Source of the DNA: Hamiltosporidium tvaerminnensis
Taxonomy: Eukaryota > Microsporidia > Dubosqiidae
Direction: 5' to 3'
Length of the DNA: 64,000 nucleotides
Assembly (NCBI GenBank): GCA_022605425.2
Contig: CM061255.1
Span: 496,001 to 560,000, forward strand
Shown here in pieces: positions 45,836 to 56,295 of this stretch. The first letter of the stretch is position 1. Every line of letters begins with the position of its first letter. The position numbers and the translations under genes were made by a program. The notes beneath the pieces were generated by a model that was not told where the DNA came from, made no database searches, and saw only the letters and a list, made by a program, of their open reading frames with translations.

Positions 45836-47944
45836 AATTAGAAAGAGCGATTCTAAATAATTTACTTTTAACTTTAAAAACTATAGAAATCAACTAGAAT
45901 TTCACTTATTTTTTGTAATAAGAAATCTAACCGATATGAAAATAATGACCTAATATATTTATTTTTTTTGTTTAGAAATAGAGAGTTTTAGTGCGTTTTA
46001 CTCAAACAATCAAAAACGAGAATTTAATCTTAATAACAAAATAATTGGTAGATTTTGAACCTTTTTTTGTTTTTGATTATATAAATACACTTTTGGTGAT
46101 TTTTAATTGATACTTAAATGTTTTTATATATTTCATTAATTTTAATAGACAAAATAAAGATTTCCAGGATGAAAAATATATTAAATACTTACGTGATGGG
46201 ATTATATTTCTTAGAAAATATGTTATCCTACAGAATAATATAAAGAGTATATTAATTCAGAAAGTTAAATTTTTTATTCTGCTATCGGATAGTTACAGGC
46301 TAATAATTCCATTTTATGAAACCTAGGATCGTTATTTAATAATGATAAAAATAAGATTTTATTTTGATATACAATTATTAATGTAGATAGGCATGTTTAA
46401 ATAATAGTTTTATAAAATCAACATTCAAGGAATCAAGTAATTCCTTAAGATTGGCTTTTTTTCGGAATTTAAATCTTCTTTAAGAAATTGTAAAAAAGTA
46501 TATTAATATAAATTTTCAGAATACTTTATTGCATTTTATATAAGCAACTTAGAGATCAGGTATTAGATTATAGTATATATACACTATAACGCATATATAA
46601 ATTATCTAGGCAATCACTTAATAGCTTATTAAATATTTTTTTAGAAACATTTTTTGCGGTAATTTTAGCAAAAAACACTTAACTAAATATTTTAACTCAA
46701 ATTAACAGCAAATATTTAAAAAAAGTCTGGAACATATTTTGGTTCTATTCTTTAATATTATTAATATCAAGTTTTGCAATTATATGAAGGATGATATACA
46801 ACTGATAATGCTTATATAACACTTCCACATATGCAGTCAATATACATACAGTTTTTAAATAAAATGGACTGAGGTTTTTAACGAATAAAAAAGTAAATCA
46901 AAGATTAAAATAAGCGAGATACTTTTAAAAATTTTTATATTCAAATAAAAGTTAACATGCTGTATGAAATATCAAAAGAAAATAAATCGATCGTTTGCTT
47001 AAGATATTTATTGGAAATATATAGTGTTGGATTGATATATCATAATTTATGACTTTAACAAATAAAGTAATAATTATAAAAAAGAAGGTGAAAGTGCACT
47101 AAAAATTTGGAAATAAAAATTCTTGAAGTATCTTGGAATAGGGTAGGTACGTTTTTATAGTTCATAAATTATTATTTTCCAAAATCATCATTAAGAAATA
47201 CGTTTACTCTCAATATGTTTTTTTTATAAATACACTACATACTCTTATCTTTAAATATTTATAGGAAATTTCGATTGAGTTTTTATTTTAATACTAAGCC
47301 TTAATTATTTACGCACTACATTATTTTACATAGATATACGTTGCGGAAGTTATGCTTCTATGTGCTTTTGACAAATCAATCAAAATTTACAATTTAAAAT
47401 TAAATATTTCTAAAAAATACTATTTGCGCAACTTTTCATCAAAAACATACTATACATGCGTCAGGAAATTTAAAATCGCTTAAGATAATTTTATTTTCCA
47501 TATTTAAAGATTTTTAAAAAACTACACAATAAAATCAAATTGAAGTTGAACTTAAAACAAAAATATTGTATGTATTAAAAATACTCAATTTCAAAATTAT
47601 ACACAAAAGCATATTTTATTACAGTGTGTTGAAAAAAGGTGAAAATTAGGGGTTTATCTACATTTTAAACTAGAATAACTTGTAGATGTCAAATTTCAAA
47701 ACTTGATATATTTTTATTGATCTATTTTTTTAGCTTCCAGCAGTTAGACTATAAAATTTACCAGGTTTAAAGTTTGAAAACATTTGCTAATTATTTAGTT
47801 TGGGATATAGCAGCTTATCGTATTAGCTTTTTAAATAAAAAAAATCGAAATTTAAAATTAAATTTACTTGCAAATTAAACTTTTAAAATGTTGTCAAACG
47901 AGCTATGTATCCAAATTACTATTTTATTCCATTACTTTTTAATA
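45836..47944. other. Spacer, nothing recognised
   Basis: Long AT-rich spacer with no credible ORF, RNA gene or repeat. Confidence 0.45.
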
Positions 47945-48140
47945 TTTTGGTCCCCAAGATGACAAATGAAATTTTTCTATGTGTTTCGTTTAATCTGCCT
48001 AACTCGAGACTATAGAGGGTCGATCTATAGACAAGTGTGGTTTATATCCCACTAAAATTGCAAAATTGATTTGATCACCAAATATACGTACTCGTTGACA
48101 ACCAAATAGTTTTTAACGGAGCTATCTTCTCTTCACTTTA
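47945..48140 (-). repeat. R730 relic (5' part)
   Basis: Minus-strand relic of the first ~190 bases of R730. On the plus strand, GTGTGGTTTATATCCCACTA near 48035 matches the reverse complement of the GTGGGAATAAAACCACAC block, and ACTCGTTGACAACCAAATAG near 48089 matches that of the CTTTCTGCTTGGCAATGAGT block. Confidence 0.55.
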
Positions 48141-48429
48141 TATATTGAACGAAGAAATCAAAATATATTTTGCATTTTCATAAGTTATGAAACAGGTTTT
48201 TTATTTTAAAACAAACTGTATTTCAGTTTCGTGTGCGGCTGTATATTTGTGATAGAGATATAGGGCATTTCCTTATTTCAAAATCAAACCTTTTAAAAAA
48301 AGTAGTCGATTTATATTTCACGATACCGGATCATACTTCCTGATTATAGACAGATATTGCTCTTAAACATTCTTTCATTGTTCTTTTTATACCTAAATCC
48401 GAAATAATTTTATCCAAAAAGTTTGAATG

Positions 48430-49005
48430 GCAACTATAAAGGTCGAGCATATGCCCAGTGTTCCTCATGTTAAGTATTTTTGCTTGTGATCGAAGGTTAA
48501 AAAATATGTTTGACATAAAAAAACCTAGCAGCATTTTAGTCTACTCCACACACTTCGAAAATAATAGACTCGCAGATGAGATATATATTGTGATTTATAT
48601 GATACTACAAGAAATTGAAATGTTATAGTAACAGGTATAACCGGCTATTTACTTTCATGACTCTATTAGAATATGTTCTTCTGTATTTCGCAGAGTCTAA
48701 GTCTTCTTACTCTAGCGAAAAACTTAGTTTTCCAAATTTAGCATGAAATTTATTACCAACAAGTTCAACCGTGGGTTACAATCTAGTTATATAACAAACT
48801 ACAAACTTTTCTTGTGAAATTTTTTACTATTCTAAATTCATTTTTTTATTGTAAAAATTTTCTTGTAAAACCATAAATGTGGTTTAGTTTCAATCCTACC
48901 AAAATTAAAAAAAAAATTTTCAAGTCAATTTACCCCAATAAGGCAAGTAGAAAGTTCTTAAAGTCTTTATTTTCATCATCGTTTATAATAAAGATGAATC
49001 AATAT
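48430..49005 (-). repeat. R730 relic, most of the element
   Basis: Minus-strand, heavily worn but collinear over ~570 bases. Plus-strand anchors are TGTGATCGAAGG near 48484, ACAGGTATAACCGGCTA at 48632, CTAAGTCTTCTTACTC at 48698, TTACAATCTAGTTATATAAC near 48777 and ATGTGGTTTAGTTTCAATCC at 48877. The 67-codon frame inside and to the left of it is not a gene. Confidence 0.65.
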
Positions 49006-49724
49006 AATGCATTGAAATTCGAGGTGTCGGAGTTAAAATTTTACTTCTGAATTTTTTTTCATTTTTCTGCAAAAACCATAGGTATTAATACAATTCTAAA
49101 TTGGTATTGAATTATATTTAAAAGATTTATTTTATTTAAAAAGATTCTAGAAATTACAAAGTAAATATTTAGATTTATCTATAAACATCCATTTTCGTAG
49201 ATTTTCAAACATTTTAGTTCTTTTAAAAAATATTAATACAATAATTTTAGTTTTAAATAAAGAAAGTAAAATTAGTTAATCTCTATGTTTAACATTTTCT
49301 AAAAATGCGCAAACTTATTATATTTAAAAATATTCCTTTATTATACCGATTGGGACTTATAATCTGAAAATATTTCATTTTAAATTGCCTTTATTACGAA
49401 AAATTTTAAACTGCGAATAAATTTCATATAATTACTTCTTTTTAACGGTTTTTAGATTTTATTTTCAAAAGTAAGATTTAATAGTTTATTTGAGATATTT
49501 TGTAAAAAAAGTTTGAAATTAAAACATAATCGGTAGCTTATCTTAATATTAATATATGATGTATGAAAATCAATACTCCTGTTCATTTCTAGTTTTCATT
49601 TTTACTAAATTTTATTTCTCAAAGTAATTTCATTTTGAATTAAATTTTATTTTCATGCCATGATATTATAAATATAGGAAATAGAAAAATACTTTCATAG
49701 TAAAAAAATATAAACAATTTTTAT
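49006..49724. other. Spacer, nothing recognised
   Basis: AT-rich DNA between the R730 relic and the intact retrotransposon. Confidence 0.5.
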
Positions 49725-49738
49725 CCAATTTACAAAAA

Positions 49739-52700
49739 TTATTTATTTAATAAAATTCTGGGTTAAAATATTTTTAACATTTTTATATGTTTTCTTCTAC
49801 CTCTTTAACCACTATTGTTTCTTCTTCCAAATCCGACTCTTCATTTATGTTATTGGTCGGTTCCTCCAGAGTGGTTCCTCCTTGTGAAATAAGGGGTGTA
49901 TTATTTTTTGGTTTTAAAATTTTAACACCATCTTCCTCTCTTTTCGCTTCTTTTAAAGGGGGTATTGGTTCCTCATGCATCTCTGATCTCATAATAACAC
50001 CCATTGACGCTCTCTCCCAGCTCTCTTCGGCATTTAGTCCTGACTCAAGTCCTCTTCGTCGATCAAAGGAAATTGTTTCGACTGTTTTCTTAAGTACTAT
50101 AGACTGAATGTATGCCTCTACATTCATGGGTATTTCTAGTCTTTTAAGATGAGATTTATGGTATTTTGTCACAATACCGTCCCAGGTCATCACATAAGGG
50201 ATTATCTCAACACTACACTTATAAATAAGACCCAACTCATTGGCTAGCAGGTCATACTTCCTAAGTTTTTCAGTTTCAACTATTTGAAGTGAATCTTGGG
50301 AAGTGATTCCTACTTCAATGAGTGTTATCTTATTCTTCTTCTTATCTAAAATAAATATGTCCGGTCTGTTATTCCGAATTTTAACATCAGTTTTAATTCT
50401 GGTGTCCACTCTTATCTCTGCATACTCATTATCAAGAATTTCTTGAACTGAGTGGCTCCTTATTCGTTTTGAAGACTTAAACTTATATCTATTTAGAAGA
50501 AGAAGGTGTAGGCATCTGACCACTTCATTATGCCGTCTAGTGTAATCATGGCCTAGCATTTTTTCGCATCTAGTTGCTAGATGATCCACAGTCTTACCAG
50601 ACTTCCCGCAATGTTGACACACACCATCTGCTCCCCAGAATACATTTCTATCCTGGATATAGCAGAACACAGCTTCATTTCGTGGCCTAATATTTCCTCT
50701 CTTTAGCCACCTTGAAGAGTCACTAACACTCACAAGCTCATTTTTTCTTGCATTATATAACTTTGAATGGAGTTTTCGTTTTTCTATTTCGTTATATAGT
50801 TTTGCAAGTTGAGCTTCTTCTAAACTTTTCTTAGTGACTTCTTCTACCAACCTGTACTTTACTTTTAAGAAGCCTTTTATTAGTGCAAGATGGGTTTTAT
50901 TATTATTCTCCACCTTGAGGATTGCTGCTCGTCTAGTTGATATTTCTTTACTTTTTTCCAGACAATCCAAGAGTTGCAGAAGCATATGTTCGCTTCTCAA
51001 CTCAACACTATGTAGGCCTCTTCCAAGTTCTGTTCTAGGAAGATACAACCGCTCTTTACATCCTGGGCGGAGATGTATCTTATTTTTAACCAACACCGCA
51101 CGCACTGCATCATCTAACTTAGAGAAGTCAGCCGGTTCAAGTCGAAGTACTCCTATGTGGTAGTTGATTAACGATATCGCATGTTGATTGATTGCAGAAA
51201 ATAAATTTTTTGCATTTAATCTAGTGTGACAAAGTCTTTCAACTCTTGATATAAGTTTGCTCTGTACTTCTTCAAATGAGCTACGTGTTGGGATTCCTCT
51301 GCTATCTTCTATTATTCCTAAATATTTGTAAACACTAACACCTTCTAGAAGAGTAGCAGTATCTTCACAACACGTATCATTTGTGGCTGACTTCTCTTTG
51401 TTAATCTCTAAGCCAATCACCTCTAAAAATTCCTTTGCCTCGCCTGTCATAGCACTCAATGTGGAGCTGTCTTTTGCAAGGAGCTTAAGATCATCAATAA
51501 ACAAGAGATGATTAGTAGAATGGGATTCTGCATCTGTTTGTACTGTCACTTTTGTGTATTTTTCATTAAGCTTTCGGCTTAATGGATCCATACACAACAC
51601 AAATAACAAAGGTGACAGACTATCTCCTTGTAGAATCCCTCTATCAATCTTCTTGCTCATGATTTTTTCAGGCCCTACTGATATATCAATTTTCCATTTT
51701 GATATAATTACCTTAATAAATTTCAGGATCCAATCAGGTAAATTAAGGTTTTCAATGCATTGAGTTAAATAAGCATGATCTATTGAATCATAAGCTTTTT
51801 TAACATCAATCCATGTTGCCTTAAGATTATTTCCATACTCTTTATTTAAGGCAATATTCAGTAGAGCCTGCTCTTTCGCTCCCTGCACACCTCTTACCGC
51901 CCCTAATTGGTTCTCTGCAAGCAACCCTCGCCTTTCCACTTCAAGTTGAACGACCTTTGTTACACACTTTGTCGTTAACTTGTAGAGGTTGGACATACAA
52001 GTGATTGGCCTGTAGTCAGAGCCTCTTCGTGGAATTCCTTTCGGTATCAAATACGTAAGCCCGCAGTAAAACCAATCAGCTTGAGGTGTTCCTTCTAAAC
52101 ATATAACTTTCACAATATCATAAAGATATTTGTGAAGAGTTGTAAGTTTCTTAATGAAAAAATTGTAAATACCATCAATTCCAGCAGCTTTCCAATTGGG
52201 AAGCCAATTAATGATATTTACAAATTCATCAAGTGAAGGAAACGTGGTCGGATGATTATCTGATACAAATGGAATCAAATAATCATCGTACGTGACTGTG
52301 TCATCATTTTTGTTCCACATTGTAGACCAAAAACTCACAATTTCATCACGGCTAACCACATGCTCAATTTCTACACGCTCAGATAACCCACGATAAAATC
52401 GACCTCGGAAAAGCTCAAACATACGATTCTCTTTTCGGAATTGCTTCCTACTTTCATGCATCGTAATTTTTTTCTCGTAAACATTCAAAGACTCATTCTT
52501 CTTAACTAAAGCCTCAGAAAGATCAGTTACGCTGCTCAAGTTTAAATTAAACTCTCGCATGATTTTCTTAAGGCTCTTCGTTTCCGAAGTGGAGAGCTTT
52601 TCCTGCTTACGCGCCTTCTCGAGAAGATCTTTGGAAAGTACTAACTTAGAAATTTTACTTTCTATGTTTTCCTTCCAAGCGGATCTAGGCTTTTCTTTGC

Positions 52701-53553
52701 GTGTTGCCTCGTCATAGCATACCTGCGCAGCTTGCATGATATACGCGGCTTCCGTAATTGACTCAGGTACATGAGCTCCTGCATATTCACCGACTACTCG
52801 ATTAATGAGATCCAGAACTTTACTATCAACCAATTCATTTGGATGTTTTCTAGTTCGGACCACCACTTTTCCAATTTCGTTCTCAGAGATTTCTTTGATT
52901 TTACTCAAGAATTTATCTCTCAGGTTTATGTACTCCGTGGTGTCGGTCAAGGTGCATGTATCAGCGAGACAAGTGGCGATTCTACGTCGCTCTCCATTCT
53001 CTTCTGATTTTACATCCTTTCCCATCTCACTTTGTGCCAATTTTTTTAACACTTCGAGAGTTTCAGTGCAGCCGAATTTCTCATTATAGTACCTGTGAAG
53101 CTCTGTCCAGCCATTTCTTGGCATTCTTTCAAACCTTGTCTGTACTGCAAAAAAAACAATTCGAGGCCATTCCTTCGGGTCGGCTGTTACGGAATCGAAT
53201 ATCGTCCGCAATGCCATTAGCCTGTTACCTTCTGGAATAGCTAGAGTACAGGGGCTTGTCATGTCGTACGATGGCTCGCACGCAGAGACTTCAACCGAAG
53301 AGGGAACTGGTGCATTAGGCGAAGGTAAGGTGTCAAGCCCACTATTTTGCATTTTACTGCATGTTTGGCTTGGTGGTGGAGGTGTTATTGTTGTGTAGGA
53401 GGAGGAAGGTAGGGGAATCGCCGGTGGGTGTAGCTTACATTTTTGTATCTCACTATCACTCTTTTTCACCTCATCAGCGTCGTTTGCAGCCTTTATTTTG
53501 GTATTATTCGATATTTCGCTGCTAACATTTTTCTTTCTACCCATAAAAATAGA
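49739..53553 (-). mobile_element. Intact non-LTR retrotransposon
   Basis: A complete element flanked by a 14-bp target-site duplication, CCAATTTACAAAAA (49725-49738 and 53554-53567). One ORF fills almost all of it. The 5' leader is only nine bases and the 3' UTR about 44 bases, ending CCCAGAATTTTATTAAATAA plus a short A/T tail. It lies in the 3' flank of the U2 snRNA gene, in the same orientation, with its first base about 40 bases from the U2 3' end. No internal promoter can fit in the leader, so transcription from the neighbouring U2 unit is plausible. Confidence 0.92.
49783..53544 (-). CDS. Retrotransposon polyprotein, RT plus endonuclease
   Basis: A 1253-residue uninterrupted ORF with the single-ORF layout of restriction-like-endonuclease non-LTR elements (R2, R4, Dong, NeSL, CRE). 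It has a proline/serine-rich N-terminus (39-100) without an obvious zinc finger; a basic helical region (200-390); and reverse transcriptase (about 430-800) with WKAAGIDGI (451-459), motif A DVKKAYDSID (580-589), motif B GILQGDSLSP (636-645) and motif C FIDD (682-685, an Ile where most relatives have Ala). Next are a CCHC zinc knuckle (C976, C979, H988, C993), RRHN (1003-1006), and the nuclease RPD (1060-1062) with E1077. The tail is acidic. All catalytic residues are present, so it may be active. The 11-14 bp duplications left by this family fit an R4/Dong-like staggered cut. The precise clade needs a tree. Confidence 0.93.
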   Translation of the reverse strand: MGRKKNVSSEISNNTKIKAANDADEVKKSDSEIQKCKLHPPAIPLPSSSYTTITPPPPSQTCSKMQNSGLDTLPSPNAPVPSSVEVSACEPSYDMTSPCTLAIPEGNRLMALRTIFDSVTADPKEWPRIVFFAVQTRFERMPRNGWTELHRYYNEKFGCTETLEVLKKLAQSEMGKDVKSEENGERRRIATCLADTCTLTDTTEYINLRDKFLSKIKEISENEIGKVVVRTRKHPNELVDSKVLDLINRVVGEYAGAHVPESITEAAYIMQAAQVCYDEATRKEKPRSAWKENIESKISKLVLSKDLLEKARKQEKLSTSETKSLKKIMREFNLNLSSVTDLSEALVKKNESLNVYEKKITMHESRKQFRKENRMFELFRGRFYRGLSERVEIEHVVSRDEIVSFWSTMWNKNDDTVTYDDYLIPFVSDNHPTTFPSLDEFVNIINWLPNWKAAGIDGIYNFFIKKLTTLHKYLYDIVKVICLEGTPQADWFYCGLTYLIPKGIPRRGSDYRPITCMSNLYKLTTKCVTKVVQLEVERRGLLAENQLGAVRGVQGAKEQALLNIALNKEYGNNLKATWIDVKKAYDSIDHAYLTQCIENLNLPDWILKFIKVIISKWKIDISVGPEKIMSKKIDRGILQGDSLSPLLFVLCMDPLSRKLNEKYTKVTVQTDAESHSTNHLLFIDDLKLLAKDSSTLSAMTGEAKEFLEVIGLEINKEKSATNDTCCEDTATLLEGVSVYKYLGIIEDSRGIPTRSSFEEVQSKLISRVERLCHTRLNAKNLFSAINQHAISLINYHIGVLRLEPADFSKLDDAVRAVLVKNKIHLRPGCKERLYLPRTELGRGLHSVELRSEHMLLQLLDCLEKSKEISTRRAAILKVENNNKTHLALIKGFLKVKYRLVEEVTKKSLEEAQLAKLYNEIEKRKLHSKLYNARKNELVSVSDSSRWLKRGNIRPRNEAVFCYIQDRNVFWGADGVCQHCGKSGKTVDHLATRCEKMLGHDYTRRHNEVVRCLHLLLLNRYKFKSSKRIRSHSVQEILDNEYAEIRVDTRIKTDVKIRNNRPDIFILDKKKNKITLIEVGITSQDSLQIVETEKLRKYDLLANELGLIYKCSVEIIPYVMTWDGIVTKYHKSHLKRLEIPMNVEAYIQSIVLKKTVETISFDRRRGLESGLNAEESWERASMGVIMRSEMHEEPIPPLKEAKREEDGVKILKPKNNTPLISQGGTTLEEPTNNINEESDLEEETIVVKEVEENI

Positions 53554-53593
53554 CCAATTTACAAAAAAATAAAGAAAAAAATTAATTTAAAAA

Positions 53594-53792
53594 GTGGTGG
53601 CAGCAAATAAAAAATGCCACCACCCTAAAGCACAAAGAAGTATGTAATAGTGATGTGAACACCACAAATCATCATACGCAGTGCTTTTCCAATGATTGTT
53701 TGAAATCGCTTTCTCCGGAGAGAATGCCAGCTTTCAAACTGACAAGAACAGATACTACACTTGATCAAAGCCAGTTGGCTTGAGAGGTAGGG
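53594..53792 (-). ncRNA. U2: U2 spliceosomal snRNA
   Basis: U2 pairs with the intron branch point in the spliceosome. On the minus strand the DNA reads AAGCCAACTGGCTTTGATCA and continues AGTGTAGTATCTGTTCTTGT, which is the near-invariant 5' region of U2: stem-loop I (GCC/GGC) and the branch-point recognition GTAGTA. Next come short hairpins at the position of stem-loop II (CAG...CTG and TTCTC...GAGAA). The RNA ends in a perfect 9-bp hairpin, GTGGTGGCA/TGCCACCAC (53594-53602 with 53615-53623), followed by T5. Length, about 199 nt, is close to the usual. A TTTTATAC box lies just upstream. The 5' end is set by alignment and may be off by a few bases. The presence of U2 implies that this genome retains spliceosomal introns. 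Confidence 0.92.
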
Positions 53793-53799
53793 GTATAAA

Positions 53800-54157
53800 A
53801 AAAATATTTTTTTATTTTAAGAAAATTTTTACAAAATTCATAACTTTTAAGTTATACAAAGATTTTTATTTTAAAATTTTAAAAGTGCCAAATAAAAATT
53901 TTTTATTTGAAATTATATGGTAAATAATAGATGCAATTAATTTGTTTAAATAGAGGAATAAGTTTAATTTGATTTTTATAAGGCGGTTGCTTAAAAAATT
54001 TATAATTAAAATATTTAGAAATTTTGAATCTTAAAAAAATCGAATAATGCAAGCCTTAAGGAAGATTATAGAATTTGATTTGATTTATTTTAGCAGAAAA
54101 ATTTAAAAGCAAAAATATAAAAAAATTATCGAAATCTTTGATTTTTTTTAATTTTAG
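53800..54157. other. Spacer between U2 and UTP11
   Basis: AT-rich spacer that must contain the U2 promoter (minus strand). No further gene was seen. Confidence 0.5.
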
Positions 54158-54652
54158 TTATTTGTTTTTACAATTTTCAATTTTTTGTAAAATTTCATTT
54201 CTAGTATTTCTTAATTTTTGAATATAATTTGTGTATTTCTTTAAAATATTATTGTTTTTGTCGAAATCGATAGTTTCAGTTAATTTACAATCAGAACTAA
54301 CTTGTTTATCGAAATAAATATGCTTGCCGCTTGGCTTTACAATATATTTTTTGATTTTTTTCTCTGCTCTGGTAATTTCATTGTTTATAAGAAGTAAATT
54401 CTGTTTTAAAACATTTAAATCTATGCTTACTTTGATGAAATTACCATTTTCAAATTTGTATTTACTTATATCATGAAAATATTCATTACCGGTCTTTTCT
54501 TGTATATTATTCTTTACTTTTTGTATATTTTCTTGGTATTCCTTGATTTCTTTAAGTCTTAATAATGCATCTTTTCTTTTTTCTAATTTTCCTAAATGTG
54601 TTCTACTTTCTAATTGAACTCTTTCTGTGTATTTACAGTTTCTATTAGTCAT
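54158..54652 (-). CDS. UTP11: U3 snoRNA-associated protein UTP11
   Basis: UTP11 is a component of the nucleolar SSU processome, which assembles on the pre-rRNA and is needed for 18S rRNA processing. The 164-residue, highly basic, helix-rich product follows the family order: YTERVQLESRTHLGKLEKRKD (7-27; HKERSQP...LGLLEKKKDY in other eukaryotes), LRLKEIKEYQENIQKVKNN, EYFHDISKYKFENG (EFYFKM in the family), a long basic helix, then KPSGKHIYFD (KHVFFFD in the family). It is much shorter than human UTP11 (253 residues), as expected for a microsporidian. The ATG is preceded by TTAACCGTTCAA. Confidence is limited by the high Lys/Asn content, but the ordered motifs are specific. Confidence 0.8.
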   Translation of the reverse strand: MTNRNCKYTERVQLESRTHLGKLEKRKDALLRLKEIKEYQENIQKVKNNIQEKTGNEYFHDISKYKFENGNFIKVSIDLNVLKQNLLLINNEITRAEKKIKKYIVKPSGKHIYFDKQVSSDCKLTETIDFDKNNNILKKYTNYIQKLRNTRNEILQKIENCKNK

Positions 54653-55340
54653 TTGAACGGTTAAGAATTACAAATTTTAAAAACTATTTAAATTTTGTAG
54701 TTAAATTTAAGAATCAATCATGTAAAAGGAGTTTTCTTAAGAATATTTTTTGGAATTAGAAGTTCATTGAATACCCAATGAAAATCAATTAAAAAAAACA
54801 TTGGACCTTTTATTAGAATTATACTTTGAAAATTTGTTTTTCATAGACGAGTGGCTTTGTCCACTAAATATATTTTGAAAATAAAAACAGGTTTATCGAC
54901 TCTTTGATAAAAATAAATCGCAAAATTATTTGTTTTTCATTTTTAATTCCATTATATCGAAAGTCTGCTTAATTATTCTTTTGTATTCTGGATCGATTCT
55001 TTAAATCAATACTTCTATTGACATTTTAGGATTCTAAACATAAAAATTTATTTAAATTTGTCACAATCTATCATTAGTTTGTCATGGTATATAACCAATT
55101 TTAATCCCAGACTTTATAAATACACACATATGTCTTTTTTACACATACATCTCAATTAATCGTTGATAAGCGATTTCTTAAATCAAATAAATGGAATAGT
55201 CGTTTTTTTGCAGAATCTGAAAGAAACATTTTCTTTAAATTGGGTCTGAAATGCCAAACATTTGTTGCAATTGTGGTATTATTTATACAAAATATAAAAA
55301 TTATATTTATAATTTTAATTTAGTAAATTCTAGAAAAGAA
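54653..55340. other. Spacer, nothing recognised
   Basis: AT-rich DNA with no credible gene. Confidence 0.5.
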
Positions 55341-56062
55341 ATTTTATTAAAAATATCAAATCTTTTTTAAAAGAAACGATGGCAAGTGTTGTATTGTTGA
55401 TGAAATGTACACAGTTTTAGAATTAACATAAATAACTGTTACCTGATACTCTATCGGTACCCCCTATGATACCTACATACCAAAGCAGTTCATTTAAAAG
55501 GTATTTAGAACCGTTATATAAGCGAGGCAATTACCCAGTGTTCTTTGATGACTGTTGCATGGAGTTTGACCGAAGACTGAAGCCATCTTAAGCCAAATCA
55601 TAATATAGAGGATTCACACTTGCTCTGCACCTTCTGATTCTCGTAAACTTCTAGCCAATATATATTAAGAGCCTTACTTGAGGTGTCCCTAGATAGTACA
55701 AGCTAAACCAACATGTATAACCCGCAACTTAGCTCACCTGGCTGTAAAGAGGTTTGTAATTATATCTCGTAGGCGCGCAGTCTTCTAACCCGAGTGATCA
55801 ATCCCATGTTTCCATGCTTTTATATAGAAATTAAATATAGGTTCAGCCTTGGGCTTTGATCTAGCTACATAAAAAACTACAAAATATAATTGTGGAAAAA
55901 GTTTCAAAATTTTATAGATCTCCTCCTCCTCATAAAAATCCCATGAAACAACAGAAATTAGGGTGTGGTTTTATTCTCAAAAGGTCCAAACAATAATATC
56001 CACACCAATTTCACATACTCATTACCAAGCAGATGGTTTTTTTATTGATTATCATCCCTCCA
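55341..56062 (-). mobile_element. R730 repeat, older full-length copy
   Basis: A full-length, minus-strand copy with many substitutions. Anchors on the plus strand are GATGGCAAGTGTTGTATTG (3' end of the element), CATGGAGTTTGACCGAAG near 55559, AGTCTTCTAACCCGAGTGAT near 55779, and ATCATCCCTCCATC at its 5' end near 56051. No target-site duplication is legible. Confidence 0.8.
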
Positions 56063-56098
56063 TCTTTAAATTTAAGAAGTAAGATACATTCTATAGAG

Positions 56099-56295
56099 GT
56101 TTATTTAATAAAAATTTGTTTTAAAACCAATTTCACATCTTTATGCATTTCCTTCTACCTCCTGTACCACTATTTTTTCCTCTTTTAAATCCGACTCTTC
56201 ATTTATGTTTATTGTTTGTTCCTCCCCTTTTTATATTAGGTTGATTAATTTTTGTTTAGACATGTTTAACACTATCTTCGAGTTTTTAACTAAGC
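56099..56295 (-). pseudogene. Retrotransposon 3'-end fragment, copy G
   Basis: Matches only the last ~200 bases of the retrotransposon. The 3' UTR TTATTTAATAAAA block is at 56102, CTTCTACCTCCTGTACCACT at 56152, AATCCGACTCTTCATTTATG at 56187, then the segment up to ACACTATCTTCGAG. It is an extreme 5' truncation and the sequence is diverged. Confidence 0.75.

Noticed and set aside
50834-51163. Long antisense frames over the retrotransposon copies (plus-strand frames at 49787-50107, 50834-51163, 52771-53240 and their equivalents in other copies)
   Set aside because: They are mirror frames of the sense ORF, recur wherever a copy occurs, and have no start signals or recognisable domains.
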